Shown here piece after piece: positions 6,908 to 16,211 of a stretch of DNA of 34,161 nucleotides (the stretch's first letter is position 1; the number at the start of each line of letters is the position of its first letter). The notes under the pieces were generated by a model. It did no database searches, was not told where the DNA came from, and worked only from the letters and a program-made list of their open reading frames with translations. The DNA lies in NCBI GenBank assembly GCA_020848815.1, contig JADLHL010000036.1, forward strand, positions 1 through 34,161, given 5' to 3'. Position numbers and translations under genes: made by a program. The stretch is from Chitinophagaceae bacterium. Lineage in GTDB: Bacteria; Bacteroidota; Bacteroidia; Chitinophagales; Chitinophagaceae.

Positions 6908-8638
6908 CTAGAATTTTTTGGCAATGGTCACGGTGTTTTTAAACACTTGCCGCTGGCCTTGCAGATTGAATATTTCTGTAAAAACAATGTAGGTGCCCAC
7001 GGGTACTTTTTGCAGTTTGTCATTCAATCCATCCCAACGAAAATTGCCGCTAATGCCGCAGGTTGCATTGCGCTGCAGCACTTTTACAGGACGGCCCGCA
7101 GCATCCATAATGGTAATGTTGGCCACATAACCCGGCTGCGCAAACTGATATTGAATCAATGCAAAATCTTCAAAGCCATCATTGTCGGGACTAAAGATGG
7201 CAGGTTGAATGCTGATGCTGGCCGTGTTGGCTAGGGCTGTTTTTTGCTGGCTATTGGTAGCAGTAGGTGTGCCATAGCCAACTGTTTTGGCAGCACTCGT
7301 CCAGTTGTCTTTGTTGTTGGAGGCGGCATTGGCATCAATGCGTTCCAGTGCAATGCCTTCTTTGTTGCTGATGAGGGCAAAATGCCAGTTGTCGTCGTAG
7401 GCTACTTCATCCAGTATGCGGCCGGCATTGTTCAGCAACAGCACCGTGCCTTTGTCATCAGGATACGAAGGCATGCTACCGGCAATTTTTACCGACATGC
7501 CCGGCTTCATCACCGTGTATTGTTGTGCTACGGTGGCGGGGTCAGTACTCACCACCAAATACTCCTGCGGAAACAACGGAAAATTGTCAGTGAGGATGCT
7601 GCCGAAAGTACCAACGCTGCCATTGCTGCTGCGGTTGGCCAGCACCAATTGCTGCACGTTAATAATCTTGTTGCTGCGGTTGTAGAGCTCTACATAATCT
7701 ACTCCCTGCGGGTTGGGGTTGAAGAGGATCTCATTCACCACCACATCGTTGCTGTCGGCAGTGCCAAAGCTGCCCAGCTTCACCCGGCTGAAATTATTGT
7801 CTACGGCATTGCCACTACAATCAGTTACGTTTTTGGCATCTACGGTGTAAATGGTATTGCCAGCCAGCGGAGCACTCAGCAACAGGTTTACCCGGTTGAA
7901 GAAAGGTGCTACCGGAGTAGCGGTTATTACATTTATGCCATTGGAAATTTGGTAATTGTTTGTCGTCGCCAACCGGCTGCTGTCCATGGTTTCATCAAAT
8001 ACCAATTGTGCCAGCAACGAAGTAGATGCTGCAGCATACAACAACCGCGGAGCACGGGTATCTGCATTCACTTTATTGACACTATTGATGGCGCCGGGTG
8101 TACCGCCTTTGGCATCGGTGCTGGCGGTCCAGTTGCCGGTACCGGTGCAGGCATTTTTTACATCTATCATTTCCAGCGTCCAGCCGCCATCGGCTTTTAC
8201 CGCATTGTTGTACCAACTGCTGCTGTACGATACCGCATGCATCACCGTGCCATTGGGTGCCAGCAGCAGGAGCTCATCTGCATCGTTGCTCAAACTGGGA
8301 AAACTGGTGACGCTGATGGTGCGGCCAAACACACTCAATCCGGCTACTTGTGAAGCGGTGCACACCACCACACTACTATCGGGTGCTAATACCAAAGAGG
8401 GCATAGCGCCACTGGCTGTGGTACCGGGTTTTTGCAACCGAAATCCTTGCAGGTTAATGGCCGTTGAAGAAGCATTGCGCAGCTCAATCCACTCGGCATT
8501 GGGCAACCCAATTTGTGGCGTTGGGTCGGCCATTATTTCTGATATCACAATGCTGTATCTGGCTTGCGCCAAAATGTTTTCACTGCAAACGATTGTGCAA
8601 ACGATGACCAGCAACAGCCATGGGAATTTTCCTTTCAT
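6908..8638 (-). CDS. Secreted protein with two lamin-tail domains and a FlgD-like C-terminal domain
   Basis: This protein of about 576 residues starts best at the ATG at 8638, giving a signal peptide MKGKFPWLLLVIVCTIVCS ending near SENILA-Q. A first lamin-tail (LTD) domain begins with 'ISEIMADPTPQIGLPNAEWI' and a second with 'VVNEILFNPNPQGVDYVELY'. Between them lies an SbsA/Big-type Ig-like domain (starting 'DTRAPRLLYAAA', with 'VFDETMDSS' and 'NNYQIS'). The C-terminus holds a FlgD-like Ig fold ('FSPDNDGFEDFALIQYQF' ... 'FRWDGLNDKLQKVPVGTYI'), the kind of module common at the end of Bacteroidetes surface proteins. It is probably exported to the cell surface or medium as an adhesive or structural protein; no catalytic domain is visible. 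An upstream ATG at 8647 is an alternative start. It is divergent from the sugar operon. Confidence 0.82.
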   Translation of the reverse strand: MKGKFPWLLLVIVCTIVCSENILAQARYSIVISEIMADPTPQIGLPNAEWIELRNASSTAINLQGFRLQKPGTTASGAMPSLVLAPDSSVVVCTASQVAGLSVFGRTISVTSFPSLSNDADELLLLAPNGTVMHAVSYSSSWYNNAVKADGGWTLEMIDVKNACTGTGNWTASTDAKGGTPGAINSVNKVNADTRAPRLLYAAASTSLLAQLVFDETMDSSRLATTNNYQISNGINVITATPVAPFFNRVNLLLSAPLAGNTIYTVDAKNVTDCSGNAVDNNFSRVKLGSFGTADSNDVVVNEILFNPNPQGVDYVELYNRSNKIINVQQLVLANRSSNGSVGTFGSILTDNFPLFPQEYLVVSTDPATVAQQYTVMKPGMSVKIAGSMPSYPDDKGTVLLLNNAGRILDEVAYDDNWHFALISNKEGIALERIDANAASNNKDNWTSAAKTVGYGTPTATNSQQKTALANTASISIQPAIFSPDNDGFEDFALIQYQFAQPGYVANITIMDAAGRPVKVLQRNATCGISGNFRWDGLNDKLQKVPVGTYIVFTEIFNLQGQRQVFKNTVTIAKKF

Positions 8639-8697
8639 AGTCCGCATGAAAATAACACACTTAGGTATATTCAATTTTAAATTTTGATTGCCTGCTT

Positions 8698-10032
8698 ATG
8701 TCCATCACCAAGCCCCGCTTATCGTTTTGGCAAATCATCAACATGAATGTCGGGTTCTTCGGCATTCAGTACAGTTTTGGTTTGCAACAAAGCGCCGTCA
8801 ATCCCATCTACGATATGCTGGGTGCCAGTCCTGATGAGATACCGCTGCTCAACCTTGCCGGTCCTATGACGGGCTTGCTGGTGCAGCCCATTATTGGTGC
8901 TCTCAGCGATAAAACCTGGAGCCCTCGCTTTGGCCGACGCAAGCCGTACTTTTTTATTGGCGCCATCATGTGTAGCCTGGCGTTGTTTCTGTATCCTTTT
9001 AGCAGCAGCTTATGGATGGCCGCAGGCTTGCTCTGGATTTTGGATGCCGGTAACAACACCGCCATGGAACCTTACCGGGCTTTTGTGGCCGATAAACTCG
9101 ATGTATCGCAACAGCCTACAGGCTTTCAGGCACAAAGTTTTTTCACCGGCTTCGGGCAAACATTGGCCAACCTGTCGCTCTTCATTTTTCCCATGATTTT
9201 TGTAGGCACCACAGGCAAGCTGCCCACTTGGGTGTATGCCTCATTTTTTCTGGGAGCGGTGTGCAGCATCGCCTCCATTTGGTGGAGTGCCCGCACCACA
9301 CCGGAGATACCACCTACTGAAGAAGAATTGGCACACATGAATGCAACACCACTCAATGTATTCTCTCCTTTTGTAGAAATTATCAGCGCCATTAAAGACA
9401 TGCCACGCATTATGTGGCAGCTGGCATTGGTGTATTTGTTTCAGTGGTATGCTTTGTTTTGCTACTGGCAAAACAGCAGCAAGAGTATTGCACAATCCGT
9501 GTTTCATACTTCGCCATCCGAAAATCCAACCTTGTATGAAGAAGCGGTGAGCTGGACAGGCCTGGTAAATGGCTGGTACAATATTGTTACGTTTTTATCG
9601 GCATTTGCATTGGTGTGGTTTGCCAAAAAATATTCACCCAAGCTGGTGCATTTTGCCTGCCTCATTTTGGCGGGCATTGGTTTTCTCGCTTTTCCTTTTA
9701 TAGAAAATAAATACCTGCTTTTTCCTGCCATTACTGGTTTTGGTATTGGCTGGGCCAGCATGATGGGTATTCCTTACCTGATGGTGGTGAGCAATATTCC
9801 AAAGGAACGTTACGGCGTGTACATGGGTATCGTCAATATGATGATCGTTATTCCGATGATTTTGCAAAACATCACGTTTGGCTATGTGCTCAAACATTTT
9901 TTAAACAATGACCCGGGCAAAGCCATTGCACTGGCAGGTGTACTGTTGCTACTGGCTGCTGCTGCCACATTGCTCATGAAACCCAAACAACCAACCGGCG
10001 AAATCGTATTGACAGCTGGCGGCGGTCATTGA
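8698..10032 (+). CDS. MFS/GPH disaccharide:cation symporter (SLC45/sucrose-type)
   Basis: This 444-residue, 12-helix transporter starts with '[21 protein letters not shown]', followed by '[20 protein letters not shown]' and '[13 protein letters not shown]', the hallmark loop 2-3 of the SLC45/plant sucrose-carrier group of the glycoside-pentoside-hexuronide superfamily. Members import sucrose, maltose or related glucosides with H+. It is the first gene of a + strand series containing a GH13 glucosidase, a hexose transporter, a fructokinase and an amylosucrase-like enzyme, so sucrose (or maltose) import into the cytoplasm is the most economical reading. The next gene starts 21 nt after its stop. 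The 59-nt gap to the divergent secreted-protein gene should contain its promoter; TAAATTTTG (a -7 box with one extra base) is visible there. Confidence 0.85.
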   Translation: MSITKPRLSFWQIINMNVGFFGIQYSFGLQQSAVNPIYDMLGASPDEIPLLNLAGPMTGLLVQPIIGALSDKTWSPRFGRRKPYFFIGAIMCSLALFLYPFSSSLWMAAGLLWILDAGNNTAMEPYRAFVADKLDVSQQPTGFQAQSFFTGFGQTLANLSLFIFPMIFVGTTGKLPTWVYASFFLGAVCSIASIWWSARTTPEIPPTEEELAHMNATPLNVFSPFVEIISAIKDMPRIMWQLALVYLFQWYALFCYWQNSSKSIAQSVFHTSPSENPTLYEEAVSWTGLVNGWYNIVTFLSAFALVWFAKKYSPKLVHFACLILAGIGFLAFPFIENKYLLFPAITGFGIGWASMMGIPYLMVVSNIPKERYGVYMGIVNMMIVIPMILQNITFGYVLKHFLNNDPGKAIALAGVLLLLAAAATLLMKPKQPTGEIVLTAGGGH

Positions 10033-10053
10033 TTCACCCTCTTTCTTTTTGCT

Positions 10054-11793
10054 ATGAAAAAAACATTTGTCGCCTTGTTGCTGATGATGCTTGCAGCCCT
10101 TGGTATGCTTGGCTGCAACAGCAATACCAGCACCAATAATACTATGATACAAACAGACAGCAGCGAACAACGCTGGTGGAAAGAAGCCGTAGTGTATCAG
10201 TTGTATCCCCGCAGTTTTAAAGACAGCGACGGCGATGGTATTGGCGATTTGAAAGGCATTATTGAAAAACTGGATTACCTCAAAAGCCTGGGTGTAGATG
10301 TGGTGTGGCTCAATCCCATTTACAGCTCTCCCAACGATGATAATGGCTACGATGTGAGTGACTATCGTGGCATTATGCCGGAGTTTGGTACCATGCAGGA
10401 TTTTGATGCCTTGCTCAAAGGCATGCACGAACGTGGTTTGAAAATGGTGCTGGATATCGTGGTGAATCATAGCAGCGACGAACACGAATGGTTCAAACAA
10501 AGCCGCAGCTCCAGAGACAACAAATACCGCGACTACTACCATTGGTGGCCCGCAGAAAAAGGCAAGCCTCCGTATCGCTACAGTTTGTTTGATGTGAACC
10601 ACGATGCGTTGCGCTACGACTCATTGACCAATGCGTATTACCTGCACTACTTTGGTGTAAAGCAGCCCGACCTTAACTGGGAAAATCCCAAACTGCGCCA
10701 GGAGATTTACGACATGATGAAGTTTTGGGCAGAAAAAGGCGTGGATGGTTTTCGCCTCGATGCATTTCAGTTTGCCGCAAAAGATACCAGTTGGCCTGAG
10801 CTGCCCAAAGGCTACGAAAAGGAATTTGCCAAACACGTAGCCATGAAGCCCGCTATACATGGTTATTTGAAAGAAATGCATGAACAAGTGCTCAGCAAGT
10901 ATGATGTGATGAGTGTGGCAGAAGGTGCCGGCAATAGTTTTGAAGATGCCCACAACCTGGTAGATGCCGACAGAAATGAACTGAACATGGCTTATGCTTT
11001 TGAAGCCATTGATTTAGCAAAAAGCAACGGGTACAATTTTGTGCAATTCAAACAGGTATTCAGCAAGTGGGACAGCGCCTTTGCAGATAAAGGCTGGCTC
11101 TCCATTTTTTTGGCCAACCACGACAATGCCCGTATGGTTACCCGCTGGGCCAACGATAGCCCGGAGCATAGAGAGGTAGCTACTAAAATGCTCAACACCT
11201 TTTTGCTGAGCATGCGGGGCACGCCTTACTGCTACTATGGCGATGAACTCGGCATGAACAATCCGGGTTTTACTAAAATATCAGATTATAAAGACGGCCC
11301 ATCGCTGAACGACTATACTTACAAGCTCAACAATGGCATGAAGCCGGAAGATATTTTGAAAGAAATGCGATTTAGCTGCAGGGATAACGGTCGTACGCCT
11401 ATGCAATGGAATGTATTGGCACAGGCAGGCTTCACCACTGGGGTGCCTTGGATAGCCGTCAACAAAAATTATACCACTGTCAATGTGGCCATGCAGGAAA
11501 AGGATGACAATAGTTGCCTTCAGTATTTCAAACGCATGGTATCATTGCGCAAAGCAGAAAAAGCATTGGTGTATGGTAAATACAACTTGCTGGATGCGGG
11601 TAACCAACAAGTATATGCTTACACCCGTGAGTGGCAGGGTAAAAAACTATTGGTGCTGCTTAATTTTTCTGCCAAGACTGCTACAGTCAACACGGGCATC
11701 AACACCACCAATGCCAAAGCACTCATACACAATTACAGCACCGCACCAGCTGCCACACTGCGGCCCTATGAAGCCGTTATTTATGCTTTATAA
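10054..11793 (+). CDS. GH13 alpha-glucosidase-type lipoprotein (subfamily 31-like)
   Basis: This 579-residue glycosidase is exported: its N-terminus ends in the lipobox MLGC (Cys21). A complete GH13 barrel follows: 'DSDGDGIGDLKGI' calcium loop (57-69), 'DIVVNH' region I (134-139), 'GFRLDAF' with nucleophile Asp236, 'VAEGAG' with acid/base Glu290, and 'ANHDNAR' with Asp357. 'QPDLNWENP' is typical of the oligo-1,6-glucosidase/alpha-glucosidase group. The residue after the nucleophile Asp is Ala, not the Val associated with alpha-1,6 specificity, which hints at alpha-1,4 or sucrose-type substrates (inference). It is probably anchored in the periplasm or at the cell surface, hydrolysing short alpha-glucosides. 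It lies 11 nt before a hexose-type transporter gene, which suits uptake of the released monosaccharides. Confidence 0.87.
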   Translation: MKKTFVALLLMMLAALGMLGCNSNTSTNNTMIQTDSSEQRWWKEAVVYQLYPRSFKDSDGDGIGDLKGIIEKLDYLKSLGVDVVWLNPIYSSPNDDNGYDVSDYRGIMPEFGTMQDFDALLKGMHERGLKMVLDIVVNHSSDEHEWFKQSRSSRDNKYRDYYHWWPAEKGKPPYRYSLFDVNHDALRYDSLTNAYYLHYFGVKQPDLNWENPKLRQEIYDMMKFWAEKGVDGFRLDAFQFAAKDTSWPELPKGYEKEFAKHVAMKPAIHGYLKEMHEQVLSKYDVMSVAEGAGNSFEDAHNLVDADRNELNMAYAFEAIDLAKSNGYNFVQFKQVFSKWDSAFADKGWLSIFLANHDNARMVTRWANDSPEHREVATKMLNTFLLSMRGTPYCYYGDELGMNNPGFTKISDYKDGPSLNDYTYKLNNGMKPEDILKEMRFSCRDNGRTPMQWNVLAQAGFTTGVPWIAVNKNYTTVNVAMQEKDDNSCLQYFKRMVSLRKAEKALVYGKYNLLDAGNQQVYAYTREWQGKKLLVLLNFSAKTATVNTGINTTNAKALIHNYSTAPAATLRPYEAVIYAL

Positions 11794-11804
11794 CAACGTA
11801 TGAG

Positions 11805-13115
11805 ATGAATAAAAAAATTGTTTTGTGGTCGATAGCAGTGGGGCTGGGGGGCTTGCTGTTTGGTATGGATGTAGCGGTGATATCCGGTGCGGAAAAAACC
11901 ATTCAGCAACTCTGGGACCTGAGTAGTTGGATGCATGGCACTGCTATTGCGATGGCGTTGTACGGCACAGCAGTAGGTGCGGCGTTTGGCAATATCCCCG
12001 CCAATAAAATAGGCCGCAAAAAATCACTCTTGTGGATTGGTGTTTTGTTTTTGCTGTCATCCATTGGTGCGGCCTTGGCACCAGAAATCTGGAGCTTCAT
12101 GTTCTTCAGGTTTATGAGTGGATTGAGCATTGGTGCATCATCGGTAGTAGCGCCGGTATACATTTCAGAAATTGCACCCGCCAAATACCGCGGCCGTTTG
12201 GTCATTTCCTTTCAGCTGAATATTGTAGCCGGCATTTTGCTGGCCTACCTCAGTAATTACTTGTTGCAAGGTGTGGGCGGTAGCAACGATTGGCGTTGGA
12301 TGCTCGGCATTGTAGCTGTACCTTCTGCATTGTTTTCCATCATCATGCTGGCCGTACCCGAAACACCACGGTGGTTGCTGCTATTTAAAAATGATGAAGC
12401 CAAAGCAAGAGCAATATTGGCCATTACGGAAGACAATATTGACCAAACCATTCAAGACATTAAAAACTCTGCTACGCAAACCCAAACAGCGTTATTCAAC
12501 AAGCAGTTTTACAAACCGCTGTTACTGGCTTTTTTACTGGCTACTTTCAATCAACTGTCGGGCATCAATGCCATCATCTACTTTGCGCCAAGGGTGTTTG
12601 AAATGGCAGGATTGGCTAAAGCCTCTGCGTTTTTGGGAACAGTTGGCATTGGTGTGGTCAATCTATTGTTTACCATCATCGGCTGGTCGCTGATTGATCG
12701 CTTTGGCCGGCGTACACTGATGTTCATTGGTTCCATCGGTTACATCGTGTCACTGAGTTTGGTGGCATGGTCATTTCATACCGGCGATAGCGATTTCATT
12801 GTGTACTATGTGTTCTTGTTTATAGCGGCACATGCCATTGGCCAGGGTGCGGTTATATGGGTATTCATTTCCGAAATTTTTCCCAATGCCGTTCGGGCAG
12901 CAGGTACTTCGTTTGGCAGCCTTACACATTGGGTATGGGCAGCTTTGGTGGCGCAGGTATTTCCTTTTTTTGCCAACAATGTGGGCGGCAGTTACATCTT
13001 CGGATTTTTTGCCGGCATGATGGTATTGCAGCTGCTGTTTGTTTGGCGCATGATGCCCGAAACAAAAGGCATTGCACTGGAAGACATGGATAAAAAAACA
13101 TTGGTATTACATTAA
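11805..13115 (+). CDS. Sugar-porter family MFS transporter (XylE/GLUT type)
   Basis: This 436-residue protein has the complete set of sugar-porter motifs: 'GGLLFGMDVAVISGA' in TM1, 'NKIGRKK' after TM2, 'YISEIAPAKYRGR' between TM4 and TM5, 'PETPRWLL' after TM6, 'QLSGINAIIYFAP' in TM7, 'DRFGRR' and the final 'PETKG'. Such proteins take up hexoses or pentoses, often with H+. The Gln-Leu-Ser-Gly-Ile-Asn in TM7 is the sugar-binding segment of GLUT/XylE transporters. Placed between a surface alpha-glucosidase and a fructokinase, it most likely imports the glucose and/or fructose released outside. It is followed by a 108-nt gap holding a MITE-like element. Confidence 0.88.
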   Translation: MNKKIVLWSIAVGLGGLLFGMDVAVISGAEKTIQQLWDLSSWMHGTAIAMALYGTAVGAAFGNIPANKIGRKKSLLWIGVLFLLSSIGAALAPEIWSFMFFRFMSGLSIGASSVVAPVYISEIAPAKYRGRLVISFQLNIVAGILLAYLSNYLLQGVGGSNDWRWMLGIVAVPSALFSIIMLAVPETPRWLLLFKNDEAKARAILAITEDNIDQTIQDIKNSATQTQTALFNKQFYKPLLLAFLLATFNQLSGINAIIYFAPRVFEMAGLAKASAFLGTVGIGVVNLLFTIIGWSLIDRFGRRTLMFIGSIGYIVSLSLVAWSFHTGDSDFIVYYVFLFIAAHAIGQGAVIWVFISEIFPNAVRAAGTSFGSLTHWVWAALVAQVFPFFANNVGGSYIFGFFAGMMVLQLLFVWRMMPETKGIALEDMDKKTLVLH

Positions 13116-13206
13116 AGAAACATCGCTAAAAGCTTTCCTTACCCCTCCTTTGGAGGGGAACTAAAGGGGAGGTAAAAAAGAAAATAATTTTTAGCGATGA
13201 CATTAA
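13109..13206. mobile_element. MITE-like element with 11-bp inverted ends
   Basis: A 79-nt unit (13121-13199) is bounded by perfect 11-bp inverted repeats, CATCGCTAAAA (13121-13131) and TTTTAGCGATG (13189-13199). Inside is a GC-rich hairpin CCCCTCC-TTT-GGAGGGG (13142-13158) followed by AAAGGGGAGG. A 7-bp direct repeat ACATTAA occurs at 13109-13115, where it includes the stop codon of the transporter, and again at 13200-13206 directly after the right end. The left copy is separated from the inverted repeat by 5 nt, so it is only a possible target duplication. The structure fits a small non-autonomous element or a dispersed repeat; it may also terminate or attenuate transcription between the transporter and fructokinase genes. 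Confidence 0.5.
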
Positions 13207-13223
13207 GCAATTAATCTGCAAGC

Positions 13224-14177
13224 ATGGCAAAAGTTTTGTGCATAGGAGAAGCGCTGATTGATATGATTTGTACCGACAAGGGCAAACCATTATCAGCCGG
13301 CGAAAACTTTTTGAAAAAAGCAGGCGGTGCACCAGCCAATGTGGCTGCAGCCATTGCTGCATTGGGCGGCAGCGTAGACATGACGGCCAAAGTAGGTGTT
13401 GATCCTTTTGGTCAACACCTGGTAGAGATGCTGAACGATATGGGCGTAAATACAAGGTACGTGTTTCGGGATGCAGCCCATTTTACCACGTTCGCTTTTG
13501 TATCGTTGATGGAAAATGGCGAACGTGATTTTTATTTTAATCGTGGTGCCGATGGTCAGCTGAGCATTGATGATTTAGCACAGATTAACCTCGATGAATT
13601 TTCCATCATTCATTTTGGCAGCGCCACTGGTTTTTTGCCCGGGCCATTGCAAGCGGCGTATGTACACTTGCTGCAGCAGGCATTGCAGCGAAACATTTTG
13701 GTAAGCTTCGATCCAAATTATCGGGAGCTGTTGTTTGGGCACAACAAGCCTTCGTTTGTGGAGCAGTCGTGGCCATTTTTAAAAGCAGCACATTTTTTCA
13801 AACTCAGCGATGAAGAAGCGATGCTGCTCACCAATACAAATACCGTTGAAGAAGCTGCTGCGCAATTATTGCAAACTACTACTGGTGTATTTGCCATCAC
13901 CCTTGGTGCTGCAGGTACTTTGCTGGGCATCAACGGACAAACACAACTCATTGGCAGCATACCCGTGAAGCCCGTGGATACAACCGGTGCCGGTGATGCT
14001 TTTGTAGGCGCAGTGCTGTATCAGTTATCGCAGCTATCGGCGCAAGAGCAACAATCACTGGATGCAACTGCCTGGCAACAAATTGTACTCAACGGCAACA
14101 AAGCCGGTGCCCGAACCTGTGAGTACATGGGTGCTATGGAAGCTTTCAAACACCTCAACAAAAATATTTTCGAATAA
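13224..14177 (+). CDS. Fructokinase (PfkB family)
   Basis: This 317-residue kinase has the classical bacterial fructokinase signature: 'CIGEALIDMI' at the start, 'KKAGGAPANVAAAIAALGG' (31-49) and 'VDTTGAGDAFVGA' with catalytic base Asp258. The motif 'SFDPNYRELLF' is also typical of ATP-dependent fructokinases and 2-keto-3-deoxygluconate kinases. It should phosphorylate fructose (to fructose-6-phosphate) in the cytosol. The next gene, an amylosucrase-like enzyme that frees fructose from sucrose, starts only 4 nt after the stop codon, so the two are almost certainly co-transcribed and the substrate assignment is supported by context. Confidence 0.88.
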   Translation: MAKVLCIGEALIDMICTDKGKPLSAGENFLKKAGGAPANVAAAIAALGGSVDMTAKVGVDPFGQHLVEMLNDMGVNTRYVFRDAAHFTTFAFVSLMENGERDFYFNRGADGQLSIDDLAQINLDEFSIIHFGSATGFLPGPLQAAYVHLLQQALQRNILVSFDPNYRELLFGHNKPSFVEQSWPFLKAAHFFKLSDEEAMLLTNTNTVEEAAAQLLQTTTGVFAITLGAAGTLLGINGQTQLIGSIPVKPVDTTGAGDAFVGAVLYQLSQLSAQEQQSLDATAWQQIVLNGNKAGARTCEYMGAMEAFKHLNKNIFE

Positions 14178-14181
14178 AGCC

Positions 14182-16128
14182 ATGTACAACCATCCCTTAC
14201 ATCAGCAGGTAAAAGAAGTGCTGCATAAAGCTGCGCTAGGTATCACAAAGGCAGAAGGCGACATGGCCACCAGATTAATTGCCAATGCAGCTGATATGCA
14301 GCAGTTGTACCAACAACTGTATGGGCACCGACCAGATGCTGAAAAGTATTTTGGTGAGTTGCTGCAAACCGTAGTGGCGGCACACAAACAACGCAGTGCT
14401 GCTTTGCAATCACTGGATGCCCGAAAGCAAACAGCAGAGCCTTGGTTCATCAGCAATGAGTTGGTGGGCATGAGTTTGTATGTCGATCGGTTTGCAGGCA
14501 GCTTGCAGCAGTTGGAAAACAAAATGGAATATCTGGAACAGTTGGGTGTAAACCTGCTACACCTGATGCCCATTTTTGAAAGCCCTGCCAATGAAAGTGA
14601 TGGCGGTTATGCTGTATCGAATTTCAGAAAAGTAGATGCCCGTTTTGGTACTTTGAAAGACCTGCAACAGCTACAGCAAACCTTGCAGCAGCGGGGCATG
14701 TACCTGATGCTGGATATTGTGCTCAACCATACTTCACATCGCCACGAGTGGGCCGAAAAAGCAAAGCAGGGTGATGCTTTTTACAAAGATTTTTTCTACT
14801 TCTTTCCCGATCGTACACTGCCCGATCAGTACGAACAAACCATGCCGGATGTATTTCCGGAAAGCGCCCCGGGGAGTTTTACATGGGTACCCGAATTGAA
14901 TGAGTGGGTGATGACCGTGTTTCATAATTACCAGTGGGATTTGAACTTTCGCAACCCTGCAGTATTGGTGGCTATGCTCGATACCATTTTCTTCTACGCC
15001 AATCTCGGTGTTGACGTACTTCGGATTGATGCACCCGCATTTATCTGGAAACAGTTGGGCACTACGAGTCAGAATTTACCACAGGCACATGCGTTGTTGC
15101 GGCTCATCAAACTATGTGTGCAAACGGCTACACCGGGCATGGCATTGTTGGGTGAAGCCATTGTAGCACCTGCCGAAATCATGAAGTATTTTGGCGCCGA
15201 CCGGTTTACTGCCCGGGAATGTGATTTTGCTTACAATGCCACGCACATGGCATTGCAGTGGGATGCCATTGCTACCGGCGATACAAGAGTGATGCTGGCG
15301 GCACAGCACGAATTGCTGCGCAAACCATACGGCACTTCGTGGATTACCTACTCCCGTTGTCATGATGATATTGGGCTGGGTTATGATGATTACATGATTC
15401 ATGCGGCAGGCTTCAATCCGTGGGAGCATCGCCGCTTTTTGAAAGATTATTTTTCGGGTGTGTATGATGGTTCGCCTGCTACAGGTGCACTTTTTGCTGT
15501 GAATCCGAAAACACAGGATGCCCGCATCAGTGGTTCGCTGGCTTCGCTCTGCGGTTTGGAAACAGCACTGCGCAATAATGATGCTGCTGCCACAGAAATG
15601 GCCTTGCGCAAAATTGTACTCATGCAGGCGCATCACTTTTTCATGGGTGGTTTGCCCATGCTGTTTTACGGCGATGAAATTGGTTGCATCAACGATTACG
15701 CTTACCTGAACGATAGTGGCAAAAGCTATGACAACCGATGGATGCATCGCCCCATGATACAATGGGACAGCATCGATATAAACGATACGGAAAGTGTGGC
15801 AGGTAAAGTATTTGCCGCTACACAACAGTTGATTGCTTTGCGCAAACAATTGGAAATAGTTGCGGATAGAAGCAACCTCGAATGGATGACACCGCACAAC
15901 ATACATGTGGCGGGTTATGTGCGGCATTTGCCCAATCGCCGCTTGTATTGCGTCTTCAATTTTTCTGATAAAAATGCGTGGCTTACCTGGTATGCTTTTC
16001 GGGAAAAGGGCATGCAATTTTCCCGCATGAAAGATCATGTGTCGGGCAAGCAGTTGCCCATAGGCAGCGACAGAGAATACCTGGTATTGCCAGCGTATGG
16101 ATATATGTTGCTGGAGGGCGTGGAGTAG
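14182..16128 (+). CDS. Amylosucrase / sucrose hydrolase (GH13 subfamily 4)
   Basis: This 648-residue enzyme has the helical N-terminal domain of amylosucrases (about 1-85) before the GH13 barrel. Active-site motifs are 'VLRIDAPAFIWKQLGT' with nucleophile Asp283, 'LLGEAIVAP' with acid/base Glu325, 'SRCHDDIG' with His394/Asp395, and the sucrose-pocket arginines in 'QDARISG' (Arg448) and 'NRWMHRP' (Arg519), all counterparts of Neisseria amylosucrase residues. Amylosucrase transfers the glucosyl unit of sucrose to an alpha-1,4 glucan and frees fructose; the closely related Xanthomonas-type enzymes only hydrolyse. The sequence alone does not decide between the two. No signal peptide is present, so it is cytosolic. 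The ATG at 14182, just after the fructokinase stop, is preferred; the frame extends upstream inside the fructokinase gene. Confidence 0.87.
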   Translation: MYNHPLHQQVKEVLHKAALGITKAEGDMATRLIANAADMQQLYQQLYGHRPDAEKYFGELLQTVVAAHKQRSAALQSLDARKQTAEPWFISNELVGMSLYVDRFAGSLQQLENKMEYLEQLGVNLLHLMPIFESPANESDGGYAVSNFRKVDARFGTLKDLQQLQQTLQQRGMYLMLDIVLNHTSHRHEWAEKAKQGDAFYKDFFYFFPDRTLPDQYEQTMPDVFPESAPGSFTWVPELNEWVMTVFHNYQWDLNFRNPAVLVAMLDTIFFYANLGVDVLRIDAPAFIWKQLGTTSQNLPQAHALLRLIKLCVQTATPGMALLGEAIVAPAEIMKYFGADRFTARECDFAYNATHMALQWDAIATGDTRVMLAAQHELLRKPYGTSWITYSRCHDDIGLGYDDYMIHAAGFNPWEHRRFLKDYFSGVYDGSPATGALFAVNPKTQDARISGSLASLCGLETALRNNDAAATEMALRKIVLMQAHHFFMGGLPMLFYGDEIGCINDYAYLNDSGKSYDNRWMHRPMIQWDSIDINDTESVAGKVFAATQQLIALRKQLEIVADRSNLEWMTPHNIHVAGYVRHLPNRRLYCVFNFSDKNAWLTWYAFREKGMQFSRMKDHVSGKQLPIGSDREYLVLPAYGYMLLEGVE

Positions 16129-16171
16129 TAGCTTTTGAGGAAAATCGAATAGATAAACATTTGTGGACAAT

Positions 16172-16201
16172 TTGACTTTATGACCGCCAATCAAATAGGT
16201 A
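16172..16201 (+). promoter_or_regulatory. Possible sigma70-like promoter of the protease-like gene
   Basis: TTGACT at 16172-16177 and TAGGTA at 16196-16201 are 18 nt apart, resembling -35/-10 elements more than the Bacteroidetes TAnnTTTG type. The match of the -10 element is poor, so this is a weak call. No terminator is obvious between the amylosucrase gene and here, and read-through is possible. Confidence 0.2.
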
Positions 16202-16211
16202 TCTTGATTGC

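Noticed and set aside
7244..8353. Long + strand ORF of 369 codons opposite the lamin-tail protein gene
   Set aside because: It lies antisense to a gene with clear signal peptide and domains, its translation has no recognisable family and is rich in His/Ile/Val runs typical of shadow frames.
14062..14181. Upstream extension of the amylosucrase inside the fructokinase gene
   Set aside because: The added 40 residues come from the overlapping fructokinase frame; the ATG at 14182, 4 nt after that stop, gives the expected N-terminus.
15112..16194. Long - strand ORF of 360 codons opposite the amylosucrase gene
   Set aside because: The + strand frame contains all catalytic motifs of amylosucrase; the antisense frame has no domain and an unlikely composition.
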